This document shows, in pieces, positions 18,409 through 26,580 of a stretch of DNA of 64,000 bases. Source of the DNA: Thermoactinomyces sp. DSM 45892 (GTDB taxonomy: Bacteria; Bacillota; Bacilli; Thermoactinomycetales; Thermoactinomycetaceae); the NCBI RefSeq assembly GCF_900107305.1, contig NZ_FNPL01000007.1, positions 1-64,000 of the forward strand. The letters are read 5' to 3'. Position numbers and translations under genes: made by a program. The notes below the pieces were generated by a model. It ran no database searches and was not told the origin of the DNA. It saw only the letters and a list, made by a program, of their open reading frames with translations. The first letter of the stretch is position 1. Every line of letters starts with the position of its first letter.

Positions 18409-19368
18409 TCACCGCCCCCAACTTCTCCACGCCAAAACTCGCCTCTCTGGAATCAACCATTCCACCAACCTAGCAAACTGACCCGCAAATGGCAACACCG
18501 CAGCTGAACACAACACATTAAATATCGTTTGTACATGAGCTACTTGTGTCGCAAGGTTTTCCGATAAAGCAGGAACCCACTGCTGCATCCAAGGAATCAA
18601 CGGAGCAAATGCAATCACTCCACCTATATTTAAAATCAGATGAGCAACCGCAACTCTCCGTGCATATGTATTCGTTTGAATCGCCGCAATCAGACCCGTT
18701 ACACACGTTCCAACATTGCTTCCAAGTACGATCGCTATAGCAAAGGATAAATCAATTGCTCCAGTCGCATAAAAGCCCATAGCAAAAGCGGTAGTAGCAC
18801 TACTACTGTGGATGAGAGCTGTAATAATCGCCCCCACTATCACTCCTGTTACGATCGGATTTCCACCTAGTGACATCAATTGATCCAAGTAACCCAATTC
18901 CTTTAACGGCATTGCAATTGCCTGCATCATCTCGACTCCCCAAAAGATCCCAGCAAATCCGGTTGCCACCCAGCCCAGTTGCCTGACTGTATACCAAGGG
19001 AGTAATATCATCATAACCCCAATCATTAAGAGGGGGACAAAGAAATCCTCTATTTTTAATGCCAAAATTTGCGTAGTTACCGTTGTACCAATGTTGGTTC
19101 CTAAGATAATCCCAATCGAATGGGTAAAAGACAAGATTCCAGCATTTACAAACCCAATGGTTAAAACCGTTACCGCAGTACTGCTTTGTAACAGTGCAGT
19201 TGTAATCGTTCCCGTCCAGAAACCTCTCCAAGGGGTCTTGGTGAAGCGTAGAATCCACCCTTGTAGCTTATTCTCGGCGAGACGTTCCAATCCACTTCGC
19301 ATAAGGCGCATTCCGTATAAGAAGATGGCAAGTCCTAGACAAAGTGGGAAAATGATTTCATGCCACAT
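18409..19368 (-). CDS. yqeW: Na+/phosphate cotransporter family membrane protein (YqeW-like)
   Basis: This is a Na/Pi-cotransporter family (PF02690) membrane protein of 319 aa with about eight to nine hydrophobic segments. The two inverted-repeat halves carry the family signatures LLQSSTAVT (about residue 60) and LIHSSSATT (about residue 190), each followed by GTNIGTT or GSNVGTC. It probably takes up phosphate with sodium. The C-terminal PhoU-like domain found in longer relatives is absent. GAGGTG precedes the ATG. B. subtilis has yqeW at the same place after mtaB. Confidence 0.88.
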   Translation of the reverse strand: MWHEIIFPLCLGLAIFLYGMRLMRSGLERLAENKLQGWILRFTKTPWRGFWTGTITTALLQSSTAVTVLTIGFVNAGILSFTHSIGIILGTNIGTTVTTQILALKIEDFFVPLLMIGVMMILLPWYTVRQLGWVATGFAGIFWGVEMMQAIAMPLKELGYLDQLMSLGGNPIVTGVIVGAIITALIHSSSATTAFAMGFYATGAIDLSFAIAIVLGSNVGTCVTGLIAAIQTNTYARRVAVAHLILNIGGVIAFAPLIPWMQQWVPALSENLATQVAHVQTIFNVLCSAAVLPFAGQFARLVEWLIPERRVLAWRSWGR

Positions 19369-19494
19369 ACCTGTTCACCTCTTCCACCATGTATATGGAC
19401 AAGAGTGCATTTCCATGACAGAATGAATAGGTAATCAAGATTCACAAAGCGTTCCTAACATTTATCAATCGTTGCCGTTATAATATATGTAATC

Positions 19495-19521
19495 AAAAAA
19501 AATCGCCTCCAGATTGGAAGC
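19495..19521 (-). terminator. terminator of the minus-strand low-complexity gene
   Basis: GCTTCCA and TGGAGGC (minus-strand sense, one G-U pair) form a tight hairpin followed by eight T. It ends transcription of the gene at 19987-19535. Confidence 0.75.
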
Positions 19522-19534
19522 AGAAAGATACGTA

Positions 19535-19987
19535 TTATCTTTTTCTTTTACGTGAAGAGGAACTGGGTGAATCTAATTCGGTATAGTTGGTTCGGTATGG
19601 CTCTGACCAACCGGGGAGAGCTCTTGGACGCTCTTCCTTGATACGGCGTTTCTTAGCTGCTGGTTCAGGTGCACCGAAGATGGCACAAGGCTCATCTAGT
19701 GAATCGAAATCCGGTTCAACTAAGCGAGACTTCTTCGCTGGTACTGGTTCATCTGACTGTCTACCGTAGGAAGGATGGAATTCATCAAATCCATTAAAAC
19801 CACCAAACTCGGCAAAACTACCGAACTCGCCAAAGCCGTTATGGTTATGATCTGGTTTTTGCTTAGAAGGCTTTGGTGTTGGAGAATTCATATTTTGTTT
19901 GCTGCTTTCAAATTGTACTATCTCTTCTTGAACAATTTTGCGAATCAGCCTACGAAGTTGAGATTCATTTAAGGCATTTTTTTTCAT
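19535..19987 (-). CDS. low-complexity basic protein, possible spore-coat component
   Basis: I do not recognise this 150-aa protein. It starts with a charged helix (SQLRRLIRKIVQEEI, about residues 9-23) and then has a polar Pro/Lys segment. A Phe-Gly-rich stretch follows, with repeated FGEF/FAEF/FGGF/FDEF-like units (about 52-68), then two basic clusters (AAKKRRIKEERPR). It ends in SSSSRKRKR. Such composition is common in spore-coat and crust proteins. AAAGGTGG precedes the ATG, a clear terminator follows, and a sigma-K-like promoter can be drawn upstream, all of which support a real gene. B. subtilis has no gene at this place. The coat role is inference. Confidence 0.6.
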   Translation of the reverse strand: MKKNALNESQLRRLIRKIVQEEIVQFESSKQNMNSPTPKPSKQKPDHNHNGFGEFGSFAEFGGFNGFDEFHPSYGRQSDEPVPAKKSRLVEPDFDSLDEPCAIFGAPEPAAKKRRIKEERPRALPGWSEPYRTNYTELDSPSSSSRKRKR

Positions 19988-20020
19988 ACATTATCCCACC
20001 TTTGAAGAAAATCGTGATAG

Positions 20021-20047
20021 CAGTATATGCCAAAATAAGGGAATGGT
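20021..20047 (-). promoter_or_regulatory. candidate sigma-K promoter
   Basis: On the minus strand, AC (20047-20046), sixteen bases, then CATATACTG (20029-20021) differs by one base from the sigma-K -10 pattern CATANNNTA. It lies about 34 bases upstream of the ATG of the low-complexity gene. Confidence 0.35.
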
Positions 20048-20078
20048 GTGCGGTTCGATTGGAAAGGAGGGCTGAGAA

Positions 20079-20432
20079 ATGCCAACAAGTTCAGAATGTA
20101 TTTTTTGTAAGATTGTAACAGGCGATATACCTTGTCAGAAAGTGTATGAGGATGAACATGTCATTGCATTTCATGATTTATATCCTGTTGCACCAAGTCA
20201 TGTACTTGTCATTCCCAAAAAACATGTTTCCACTCTTATGGACTTTTCCGAGGAAGATACAGAGCAAATGGGAAAAATTTTGCAAGGCGTGCGGCAGGTC
20301 GCTAAAAAATTAGGACTTGACGAAGATGGCTTCCGTGTGGTTAATAATATGGGGGAGTATGGTGGTCAAACCGTATACCATATTCATTTTCATGTACTGG
20401 GCGGTCGTCATCTAACATGGCCTCCGGGTTAA
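20079..20432 (+). CDS. HIT family hydrolase (HinT-like)
   Basis: This is a 117-aa histidine-triad protein of the HinT branch, which hydrolyses adenosine phosphoramidates. It begins SECIFCKIVTGDIPCQKVYE, has the typical HDLYPVAPSHVLVIPKKH block, and ends with the catalytic triad motif YHIHFHVLGG and TWPPG. Two cysteines (Cys-x-x-Cys, near residue 6) may bind zinc, as in some family members. GGAAAGGAGGG precedes the ATG. It lies directly before the rpsU promoter. Confidence 0.95.
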   Translation: MPTSSECIFCKIVTGDIPCQKVYEDEHVIAFHDLYPVAPSHVLVIPKKHVSTLMDFSEEDTEQMGKILQGVRQVAKKLGLDEDGFRVVNNMGEYGGQTVYHIHFHVLGGRHLTWPPG

Positions 20433-20443
20433 TGGAAGTCCTT

Positions 20444-20473
20444 TTGACATGTTTCTGCTTTATACGGTATAAT
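20444..20473 (+). promoter_or_regulatory. strong sigma-A promoter of rpsU-yqeY
   Basis: Perfect TTGACA (20444-20449) and TATAAT (20468-20473) are 18 bases apart. The next gene, rpsU, begins 200 bases later, so the transcript has a long leader. Confidence 0.85.
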
Positions 20474-20479
20474 GGAGTT

Positions 20480-20673
20480 TGACTATATCTGTCCCAACGG
20501 AGCCAAGAGTGGCTAGGGAATGTCCTTTTAAGCATCTGACTCATCCCAACGTTGGCTATTTATCTTATGCAGGTGTCGTGGATGTTGCCATCCTTCTATG
20601 GATTGGTCCGCTACTTGCGTGTATTTGTGGGTCCTCTTACCCGAGCAGCTGACCCGTGGAGGGAGGGAAAATC
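20480..20673 (+). promoter_or_regulatory. long structured 5' leader of rpsU
   Basis: About 190 bases separate the promoter from the rpsU start. Short hairpins can be drawn: AGCCA-AGAG-TGGCT, CCAACGTTGG, GGATG-TTGC-CATCC and GGGT-CCTCTT-ACCC. No intrinsic terminator or complete small frame with a ribosome site is evident, and I recognise no known riboswitch. A leader for ribosomal-protein autoregulation is possible but is inference. Confidence 0.4.
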
Positions 20674-20850
20674 ATGGTCGAAACAAAAGTTCGTAAAAAC
20701 GAATCCTTGGATACAGCTCTTCGCCGGTTTAAACGTTCCTGCGCGAAGGACGGTGTGCTCTCTGAAGTACGTAAACGTGAGCGTTATGACAAACCAAGTA
20801 TTAAGCGCAAGAAAAAAGCTGAGGCTGCGCGTAGAAATAAGCGTAAATAA
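20674..20850 (+). CDS. rpsU: 30S ribosomal protein S21
   Basis: S21 is a small basic protein of the 30S subunit platform near the 3' end of 16S rRNA. The 58-aa product has the typical [20 protein letters not shown] core and basic tail [18 protein letters not shown] at 20674 follows GGAGGGAGG; an earlier in-frame ATG would lie on that site. The gene is followed 18 bases later by yqeY, as in B. subtilis. Confidence 0.98.
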   Translation: MVETKVRKNESLDTALRRFKRSCAKDGVLSEVRKRERYDKPSIKRKKKAEAARRNKRK

Positions 20851-20868
20851 ATAGCGAGGTGACTCCGA

Positions 20869-21312
20869 GTGAGTCTTGCACAGCAGCTAACACAGGATAT
20901 GAAAACGGCCCTTAAATCGGGAGATAAAGAGCGCTTGTCTGTTATTCGGATGGTTCTAGCTTCAATTAAGAAGTCTGAAATAGATAATCGTGGTCCATTG
21001 AACGATGAAGGAATGTTAGAAGTAGTTTTGCGCGAAGTAAAACAACGCCAAGACTCGATAAGCGAATATGAAAAGGCAGATCGTCAAGATCTGGCTGATA
21101 AAGAACGCTTTGAACTGGGAGTTTTGCAAACCTATCTTCCTGAACAGTTAAGTGAAGAAGAAGTACGGGCAATCGTACTAGAAACCATCCAAGCTGTGGG
21201 GGCTTCTAGCAAGGCTGATATGGGGAAAGCGATGGGGGCTATTTTGCCGAAAGTGAAAGGGAAAGCTGACGGTAAACTAGTGAGCAAACTCGTCCAAGAG
21301 GCTCTAATTTAA
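20869..21312 (+). CDS. yqeY: GatB/YqeY domain protein YqeY
   Basis: This is a 147-aa helical protein of the GatB/YqeY family, related to the tail domain of the amidotransferase subunit GatB that binds tRNA. It starts SLAQQLTQDMKTALKSGDKE and contains LRMVLASIKKSEID-like and ILPKVKGKADGKLVSKLVQE segments. Its function in free form is not established; a tRNA-related role is possible. The GTG start follows GCGAGGTGA. It shares the rpsU transcript and ends at a strong terminator. Confidence 0.93.
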   Translation: MSLAQQLTQDMKTALKSGDKERLSVIRMVLASIKKSEIDNRGPLNDEGMLEVVLREVKQRQDSISEYEKADRQDLADKERFELGVLQTYLPEQLSEEEVRAIVLETIQAVGASSKADMGKAMGAILPKVKGKADGKLVSKLVQEALI

Positions 21313-21316
21313 AAAA

Positions 21317-21356
21317 AAGCGGGATGATCTTACTACAAATCATCCCGCTTTTTCTT
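21317..21356 (+). terminator. terminator of rpsU-yqeY
   Basis: AAGCGGGATGAT (21317-21328) pairs perfectly with ATCATCCCGCTT (21339-21350) and is followed by a T-rich tract. Confidence 0.92.
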
Positions 21357-21435
21357 TTTTGCTTGTTAAATTGAAGGTTTTAACCACTGGGTCAGCAGGG
21401 AACAAGGATAAGGAAAAAGGGAAGGAGGGATTCGT

Positions 21436-22179
21436 TTGCGGCGAAGTTCATGGATGATGAGCATTCTTTTGTTGATTGTCATGATTCCGAATCAAGTCTT
21501 GGCAGCAGGTAGCACAGATAGTGGAGTGGCGATCGGAGACATTTCATGGCTTTTATGGATGTTGGTGAGCATAGGACTACTGGGACTCGTTCTGGAAGTG
21601 ATGATACCAGGTCACTTTGTCTCAGGATTCATAAGTATTTTTTCATTTGCTACCTATTTTTGGCTACGATTTGGGCAAAATGAAACAGACTGGCTTATCG
21701 TAGGTGCTTTTGTAGCAGGGTTTGTCTTATTATTTATTGAAATTTTCGTACCTGGATTTGGTATACTTGGTGCCCTAGGGATTGTTGGTATTTTTTATGC
21801 TATTATTATGGCCGCTCCGTCTATAGTGGAAGGAGTGATTGCACTTTGTCTAGGATTGATTATTGCTTCCATCGCTTTGTGGATTCTTTATCGATTCTTT
21901 GGGTTAAGAACCAAATGGGGCAATCTAGTCCTAACAAGTACGCAAGACAGAGAAACTGGTTTTAATGCTAGCAAAGATCGTCGTCATTTGATGGGAAAAC
22001 GTGGAGTTACGGTTACACCACTCCGGACATCGGGTTGGGTCCTGTTTGAACATGGTCGCGAAGATGTTGTAAGTGATGGAGAGATGATTCCCAATCATAC
22101 GGTGGTAGAAGTAACCTTGGTTGAAGGAAATCGTGTAGTGGTCTCTAAAGTCCGAGAGGATGAAGGATCGGAACAGTAA
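21436..22179 (+). CDS. NfeD family membrane protein (short form)
   Basis: NfeD proteins partner flotillins in membrane microdomains. This 247-aa protein has a signal-like N-terminus (MRRSSWMMSILLLIVMIPNQ), then about four membrane segments (about residues 35-155) and a soluble C-terminal OB-fold domain (KRGVTVTPLRTSGWVLF). It lacks the large ClpP-like protease domain of B. subtilis YqeZ, which occupies the same operon position, so it is a reduced form. TTG start with GGAAGGAGGG upstream. It is followed 24 bases later by floA. Confidence 0.88.
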   Translation: MRRSSWMMSILLLIVMIPNQVLAAGSTDSGVAIGDISWLLWMLVSIGLLGLVLEVMIPGHFVSGFISIFSFATYFWLRFGQNETDWLIVGAFVAGFVLLFIEIFVPGFGILGALGIVGIFYAIIMAAPSIVEGVIALCLGLIIASIALWILYRFFGLRTKWGNLVLTSTQDRETGFNASKDRRHLMGKRGVTVTPLRTSGWVLFEHGREDVVSDGEMIPNHTVVEVTLVEGNRVVVSKVREDEGSEQ

Positions 22180-22203
22180 GAGAAATTAAAGGAGTGAATG
22201 GAT

Positions 22204-23184
22204 ATGGAAATGGCTCAAATTATGCCAATCATTATAGGTGTTTTAATCGTAATAGGTATTTTCTTGTTTCTAAATATGGTTCCTGTTATGTTATGGATTA
22301 GTGCATGGGCATCTGGAGCTTATATCGGGCTCGTTAAATTGGTAGCCATGCGTTTACGTCGAATCACACCAAGTCGAGTAGTGAATCCATACATTAAAGC
22401 TAGAAAAGCAGGTTTAGATGTAACGATTGATCAACTCGAGACCCATTTACTTGCTGGGGGTAATGTAGACCGAGTCGTAGACGCGTTAATTGCGGCAGAA
22501 CGTGCTAATATTAATCTTGAATTTGTGAAAGCGGTTGCGATTGACCTTGCTGGCCGTGATGTATTAGAAGCGGTGCAGATGAGTGTAAATCCAAAAGTAA
22601 TCACGACTCCAATTGTGTCAGCAGTAGCAAAAGACGGGATCGAAGTAAAAGTAGTGGCTAGGGTGACGGTTCGTGCTAACATTGATCGCCTTGTGGGTGG
22701 TGCTGGTGAAGAGACTATTTTGGCACGTGTAGGCGAAGGGATTGTTACAACAAACGGTGGTGCTGAAAGCCATAAGGAGATTTTAAAGCATCCTGATTTG
22801 ATCTCTGAAACTGTTCTGAGAAAAGGCTTAGATGCCGGGACTGCTTTTGAAATCCTATCGATTGACATTGCTGAGATTGATATCGGGAAAAACATCGGTG
22901 CACAGCTTCAAACGGATCAAGCGGAAGCAGATAAGCGAATTGCCCAAGCGAAAGCAGAAGAACGCCGTGCGATGGCTGTTGCGACAGAACAAGAAAACCG
23001 TGCACGTGTAGAAGAAATGCGTGCAAATGTGGTTCAAGCAGAGGCTGAGGTTCCGTTAGCATTGGCAGATGCCCTTCGGAATGGAAAGCTAGGCTATATG
23101 GATTACTTACAAATGCAAAACATTGAAGCGGATACCAAGATGCGTAAAAATATTAGTGGTTCCGATTCAACTGAGAATGAATAA
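22204..23184 (+). CDS. floA: flotillin-like protein FloA
   Basis: FloA organises functional membrane microdomains. The protein has an N-terminal membrane loop (about residues 5-50, [20 protein letters not shown]), an SPFH domain ([20 protein letters not shown] through [12 protein letters not shown]) and a long Ala/Glu-rich coiled coil (about 235-300). The length, 326 aa, is typical of YqfA. ATG at 22204 is preferred because AAAGGAG lies nine bases upstream; an ATG two codons earlier is too close. Partner of the upstream nfeD. Confidence 0.96.
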   Translation: MEMAQIMPIIIGVLIVIGIFLFLNMVPVMLWISAWASGAYIGLVKLVAMRLRRITPSRVVNPYIKARKAGLDVTIDQLETHLLAGGNVDRVVDALIAAERANINLEFVKAVAIDLAGRDVLEAVQMSVNPKVITTPIVSAVAKDGIEVKVVARVTVRANIDRLVGGAGEETILARVGEGIVTTNGGAESHKEILKHPDLISETVLRKGLDAGTAFEILSIDIAEIDIGKNIGAQLQTDQAEADKRIAQAKAEERRAMAVATEQENRARVEEMRANVVQAEAEVPLALADALRNGKLGYMDYLQMQNIEADTKMRKNISGSDSTENE

Positions 23185-23213
23185 CCTCCACTACGGAACA
23201 GGAGGAAACAGAA

Positions 23214-23648
23214 ATGGGTAGTATTGCTATTATTATTGCGGTTTTCGTAGGTATATTCAAATTGTCTGATTATATCCTCAGAGTAAATAATAAGAAACCT
23301 GTTTTTACACCTGCGATTAATCGACTTGAGGATTTGATGGACTTTATGGATGACGATGAGGACCGACCTAAAAAGAAGAAGAAGCGCTCCAAATCGTCAT
23401 CGAAGTCAGTCAAAGTCCAAGAAGCGAAGACAAAGCAATTAGAACCAGCGTTTCCAAGAGCTTCCGATCAGTATCGCCCTAATCTTGGTAGTTTGAGTCA
23501 AGGAACACAGCGACAACGAGAGAGAGTCTCTGTGAAACCCAAACCAACATTTTCACCAAATGAAGTACAAAAGGCGTTTGTTTATAGGGAAATATTAGGA
23601 GCTCCAAGAGCTCTAAAACCACATAGAACAAGACGCTACCCGCGTTAA
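23214..23648 (+). CDS. hypothetical membrane-anchored basic protein in the floA operon
   Basis: This 144-aa protein has an N-terminal hydrophobic segment (about residues 3-20, SIAIIIAVFVGIFKLSDYIL). An acidic patch (LMDFMDDDEDR) is followed at once by a basic run (KKKKKRSKSSSKS), a disordered middle, and a C-terminal patch EVQKAFVYREILGAPRALKP that looks conserved in style. I do not recognise the family. It starts 30 bases after floA with a GGAGG site and is followed by a terminator, so it is the third gene of the nfeD-floA operon. B. subtilis has the unrelated-looking yqfB there. A role with flotillin is inference from position. Confidence 0.7.
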   Translation: MGSIAIIIAVFVGIFKLSDYILRVNNKKPVFTPAINRLEDLMDFMDDDEDRPKKKKKRSKSSSKSVKVQEAKTKQLEPAFPRASDQYRPNLGSLSQGTQRQRERVSVKPKPTFSPNEVQKAFVYREILGAPRALKPHRTRRYPR

Positions 23649-23676
23649 CTGCTTAGGTTTCCTAGGCAGTTTTTTT
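23648..23676 (+). terminator. terminator of the nfeD-floA operon
   Basis: ACTGC-T-TAGG pairs with CCTA-G-GCAGT around loop TTT and is followed by seven T. Confidence 0.85.
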
Positions 23677-23754
23677 ATGCTTATTTCGCTTGGTAACATA
23701 TGTGCATACTACGATCCAGCAAAAGCTCCATACTATCGTTAAGGAGGTGATAGT

Positions 23755-23949
23755 ATGGACCAGTTTTCTCGTAGTTCAAAGCGTTTACTCGTGCCTGGAG
23801 CATCATCCGTGCTTAACCAGTTCAAAGAAGAAATCGCAGCTGAGTTGGGTGTAACCTTAGGATCAGAAACATCAGCACGTTCTAATGGATCAGTAGGTGG
23901 AGAAATCACCAAGCGTTTGATTGCTCAATCAGCGCAACAAATGAACTAA
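23755..23949 (+). CDS. alpha/beta-type small acid-soluble spore protein
   Basis: This 64-aa SASP binds and protects DNA in the dormant spore and is normally degraded by GPR at germination. Signature blocks are [14 protein letters not shown] (containing the GPR cleavage region) and [16 protein letters not shown] near-perfect ribosome site (AAGGAGGTGATAG) precedes the ATG. GCATA (23704-23708) and CATACTA (23729-23735) resemble sigma-G elements but are 20 bases apart and lie very close to the gene. Its substrate relation to GPR makes the broken gpr in this window notable. Confidence 0.95.
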   Translation: MDQFSRSSKRLLVPGASSVLNQFKEEIAAELGVTLGSETSARSNGSVGGEITKRLIAQSAQQMN

Positions 23950-23967
23950 ACATAGAAAGTGAGTTAG

Positions 23968-24003
23968 ACAGCTATTTACGGTCAGAGGTAGATAGCTGTT
24001 TTA
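23968..24003 (+). terminator. terminator after the SASP gene
   Basis: ACAGCTAT (23968-23975) pairs with ATAGCTGT (23992-23999), with an inner partial stem, followed by TTTT. Confidence 0.7.
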
Positions 24004-24009
24004 CTTTGT

Positions 24010-24038
24010 TCATAAATAGGCATCTTTAGTCATATGGT
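24010..24038 (+). promoter_or_regulatory. candidate sigma-E promoter of yqfC-yqfD
   Basis: TCATAAA (24010-24016) fits the sigma-E -35 pattern exactly. After 14 bases, CATATGGT (24031-24038) matches the -10 at five of eight bases. The B. subtilis yqfCD genes belong to the sigma-E regulon. Confidence 0.5.
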
Positions 24039-24064
24039 ACAACAAGGAGATGGAGGGGCGTCTT

Positions 24065-24346
24065 ATGAAGAAAAGATGGAATGGTCACATGCGAGACTGG
24101 GCTTCAAAATGGCTAGACCTACCACCCGATGTAGCAAGCGAAGTCCCTCGAATCGAATGGATCGGAAACGACCGATTACGTGTAGAAAATTATAAGAAAA
24201 TTGAGGAATTAACGGAGAAATCAATCTCCCTTTCCACCATATTAGGGTTTCTCGATATACAAGGTTCCCGTATCGTAGTAAAAGTAATTGATTCAGAAGT
24301 AGTGATCGTTGAAGGTGAAATTAAGGATGTCCGATATAGAAAGTAA
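24065..24346 (+). CDS. yqfC: sporulation protein YqfC
   Basis: This 93-aa protein is the same length as B. subtilis YqfC and sits in the same place before yqfD. It begins MKKRWNGHMRDWASKWLDLP, then has RIEWIGNDRLRVENYKKIEE and a short beta-rich C-terminus. YqfC is a mother-cell sporulation protein of unclear biochemical role, thought to act with YqfD. ATG at 24065 follows GGAGGGG by six bases; an earlier in-frame ATG lies on that site. Confidence 0.9.
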   Translation: MKKRWNGHMRDWASKWLDLPPDVASEVPRIEWIGNDRLRVENYKKIEELTEKSISLSTILGFLDIQGSRIVVKVIDSEVVIVEGEIKDVRYRK

Positions 24347-24365
24347 GGAATAAGGGGCGAGAGCG

Positions 24366-25574
24366 TTGCTAGTAGTAAAAATGCCAAATCAGGTTGAGGG
24401 AGAAATAACGATAGAGTGTCGTGGGGCAAATCTTACCCCTTTTTTGAACGATGTGGTACAAGCAGGGATTGTCCTGAAACAGATCGGATGGAAAAGAGAA
24501 GAGCTCGTTCAGATCACAATCCTCGTTCCAGATTTTAAACAGGTTATTTCATTCCTGCGGCAGCACGACTGTAAGATGAAAATTGTAAAAAAGTCAGGCT
24601 TTCCATTTCTAGTAGCAAGAGCGATGCGTCGGAAATTTTTTTCAATGGGCGCGATTTTATTTATTTCTTTTCTGTATGTATTGAGCTCATTGGTCTGGAA
24701 AATAGACATATTAGGCAATGAGAAAATACCGACACAACTTGTTCAAAGTTTATTACAAAAAGAAGGGGTTTATCCGGGGCAATGGAAGGGGAAAATCCCT
24801 TCTCAAGAGGAGTTAAAACAGAATCTTCTAGATCAACTTCCTCAGGCGACATGGATTGGGATTCAAATGCAAGGAACTCGTGTCGTGGTGACAGTGGTAG
24901 AGAAAAAAGGGATCGATCAAGCGACAGAACCGGCGAAAGTGGGTCCTGTTCATTTGGTTGCAAAGAAAGATGCTTTTGTTGTAGATCTGGCAATAGAAAA
25001 AGGGAATCCATTGGTGAAAGTAAATGACACGGTCCAGAAAGGACAAGTGTTAGTTTCTGGTAAATATGGAGATCCTGCCATCCAAGAAGGTGGCCAAATC
25101 GTTGGGGCCAAAGGAACTGTTATGGGTGAAGTATGGTATGAGTCTAATATCGTGGTTCCACTGCAAACAGAGTATAAGAAATTTACTGGAAACCGGTTAA
25201 TGAAAACGATTCCTATGATTGGAACTTGGCAAATTCGTAATCCTTTTAGCGAGGACCATCCGTATCGGACGTTTGAAATCGTTTCGAATGAGAGTATTTT
25301 GCAGATAGGAAAGTGGCGTTTTCCAATTGGTTGGATTAAGGAAGAGTACATGGAGACTGAGCTTGAAAAAAGGGTCTTAACCCCTGCTCAAGCGGTTGAG
25401 GCAGGAATGAACCAAGCCAAAGCCGAAATTCTAAACGTTATCGGAAAAGACGGTCGGATTATCAGCCAAAAAATTTTGCAACAGTCTATAAAGAGTGGTA
25501 GAGTTTATTTAAAAATTAACTTTAATGTAGTGGAAAACATTGCGGTTTCGAAGCCGCTCCTTCAAGGAGAATAA
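24366..25574 (+). CDS. yqfD: sporulation protein YqfD
   Basis: This 402-aa membrane protein matches YqfD (about 398 aa). The N-terminal domain is soluble, a single membrane span lies at about residues 91-111 (MGAILFISFLYVLSSLVWKI), and a large extracytoplasmic domain follows with IQMQGTRVVVTVVEKKG and the VSGKYGDPAIQEGGQIVGAK-like block. It is required for efficient sporulation in the mother cell; the mechanism is not settled. TTG start 19 bases after yqfC with AAGGGGCGAGAG upstream. Confidence 0.93.
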   Translation: MLVVKMPNQVEGEITIECRGANLTPFLNDVVQAGIVLKQIGWKREELVQITILVPDFKQVISFLRQHDCKMKIVKKSGFPFLVARAMRRKFFSMGAILFISFLYVLSSLVWKIDILGNEKIPTQLVQSLLQKEGVYPGQWKGKIPSQEELKQNLLDQLPQATWIGIQMQGTRVVVTVVEKKGIDQATEPAKVGPVHLVAKKDAFVVDLAIEKGNPLVKVNDTVQKGQVLVSGKYGDPAIQEGGQIVGAKGTVMGEVWYESNIVVPLQTEYKKFTGNRLMKTIPMIGTWQIRNPFSEDHPYRTFEIVSNESILQIGKWRFPIGWIKEEYMETELEKRVLTPAQAVEAGMNQAKAEILNVIGKDGRIISQKILQQSIKSGRVYLKINFNVVENIAVSKPLLQGE

Positions 25575-25579
25575 AAACA

Positions 25580-26548
25580 TTGAATCTCGAAGAACATACT
25601 AAAAAAATTCAACTTTCGAGTCCAGAAGAGGCATTAAGCTTATTCGGGCCTCAAGACCATTATCTGAAGCAAATTGAAGCTAGCACAAAAGCCAAGATTC
25701 ATACTCGTAGTTCTGACATTACTCTTACTGGGTCACAAGAAGACTTAGAGGTAGTGGGTCATTTATTTCATGTCCTGTTAACATTAATTCGCCAGGGATT
25801 TCAATTAACGGAGCGAGATATTGTGTATGCAACTCGTTTGGCACAGCAGGGAACAGCAGATGAATTATTGGAGCTATATGGAGAAGAGATTGGTGTCTCC
25901 CATAAAAATCAAAAGGTGCGTGTAAAGACGTTAGGACAGCGTCACTATGTAAGTGCGATGAAGAAGCATGATATCGTTTTTGGTATCGGCCCTGCTGGAA
26001 CAGGTAAAACGTTTCTGGCAGTCGTTATGGCTGTTACAGCATTAAAAAATCATCATGTGAAAAAGATCGTCTTAACTAGGCCCGCTGTTGAGGCTGGGGA
26101 GAGCCTTGGTTTTTTGCCAGGTGATCTACAGGAAAAGGTGGACCCGTACCTACGTCCGTTGTATGATGCATTATATTTTATGTTAGGAAATGAACAGGTA
26201 ACGAAGATGATGGAACGTGGATTGATTGAAGTGGCTCCTCTCGCTTACATGCGTGGGCGGACATTGGAAGATTCATTTATCATCTTAGATGAGGCCCAAA
26301 ACACGACCCCTGAGCAGATGAAGATGTTTTTAACTCGGCTCGGGTTTGGCTCGAAGATGGTTGTAACAGGGGATGCCACACAAGTTGATTTACCAAAAGG
26401 AAAAAAATCTGGATTACGAGAATCAGAACGCATCTTGAAGAAGATACCAGACCTAAAGTTTGTCTACCTTGGTCAAGAAGATGTCGTCCGCCATTCATTG
26501 GTGCAGAAGGTAATTGAGGCGTATGAGCAAGACGAGATGGATATCTAG
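25580..26548 (+). CDS. phoH: PhoH-like ATPase
   Basis: This PhoH-family P-loop ATPase is often linked with YbeY and RNA metabolism. It has an N-terminal KH-like region, the Walker A motif GPAGTGKTFLA (about residue 140), the GFLPGDLQEKVDPYLRPLYD block, Walker B FIILDEAQNTT, and the TGDATQVDLP sensor. The length of 322 aa is normal. TTG start with AAGGAGA about eleven bases upstream, five bases after yqfD. It leads a tight series phoH-pgpH-ybeY. Confidence 0.95.
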   Translation: MNLEEHTKKIQLSSPEEALSLFGPQDHYLKQIEASTKAKIHTRSSDITLTGSQEDLEVVGHLFHVLLTLIRQGFQLTERDIVYATRLAQQGTADELLELYGEEIGVSHKNQKVRVKTLGQRHYVSAMKKHDIVFGIGPAGTGKTFLAVVMAVTALKNHHVKKIVLTRPAVEAGESLGFLPGDLQEKVDPYLRPLYDALYFMLGNEQVTKMMERGLIEVAPLAYMRGRTLEDSFIILDEAQNTTPEQMKMFLTRLGFGSKMVVTGDATQVDLPKGKKSGLRESERILKKIPDLKFVYLGQEDVVRHSLVQKVIEAYEQDEMDI

Positions 26549-26580
26549 TGTTCAATGACTTGACAAGGAGCCGATCTAGG

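Noticed and set aside
20552-20854. 100-codon frame covering the rpsU leader and rpsU
   Set aside because: Out of frame with rpsU, no ribosome site; explained by the leader plus the real S21 gene.
23704-23735. Sigma-G promoter for the SASP gene
   Set aside because: GCATA and CATACTA are present but 20 bases apart and the -10 nearly touches the ribosome site; not strong enough to list.
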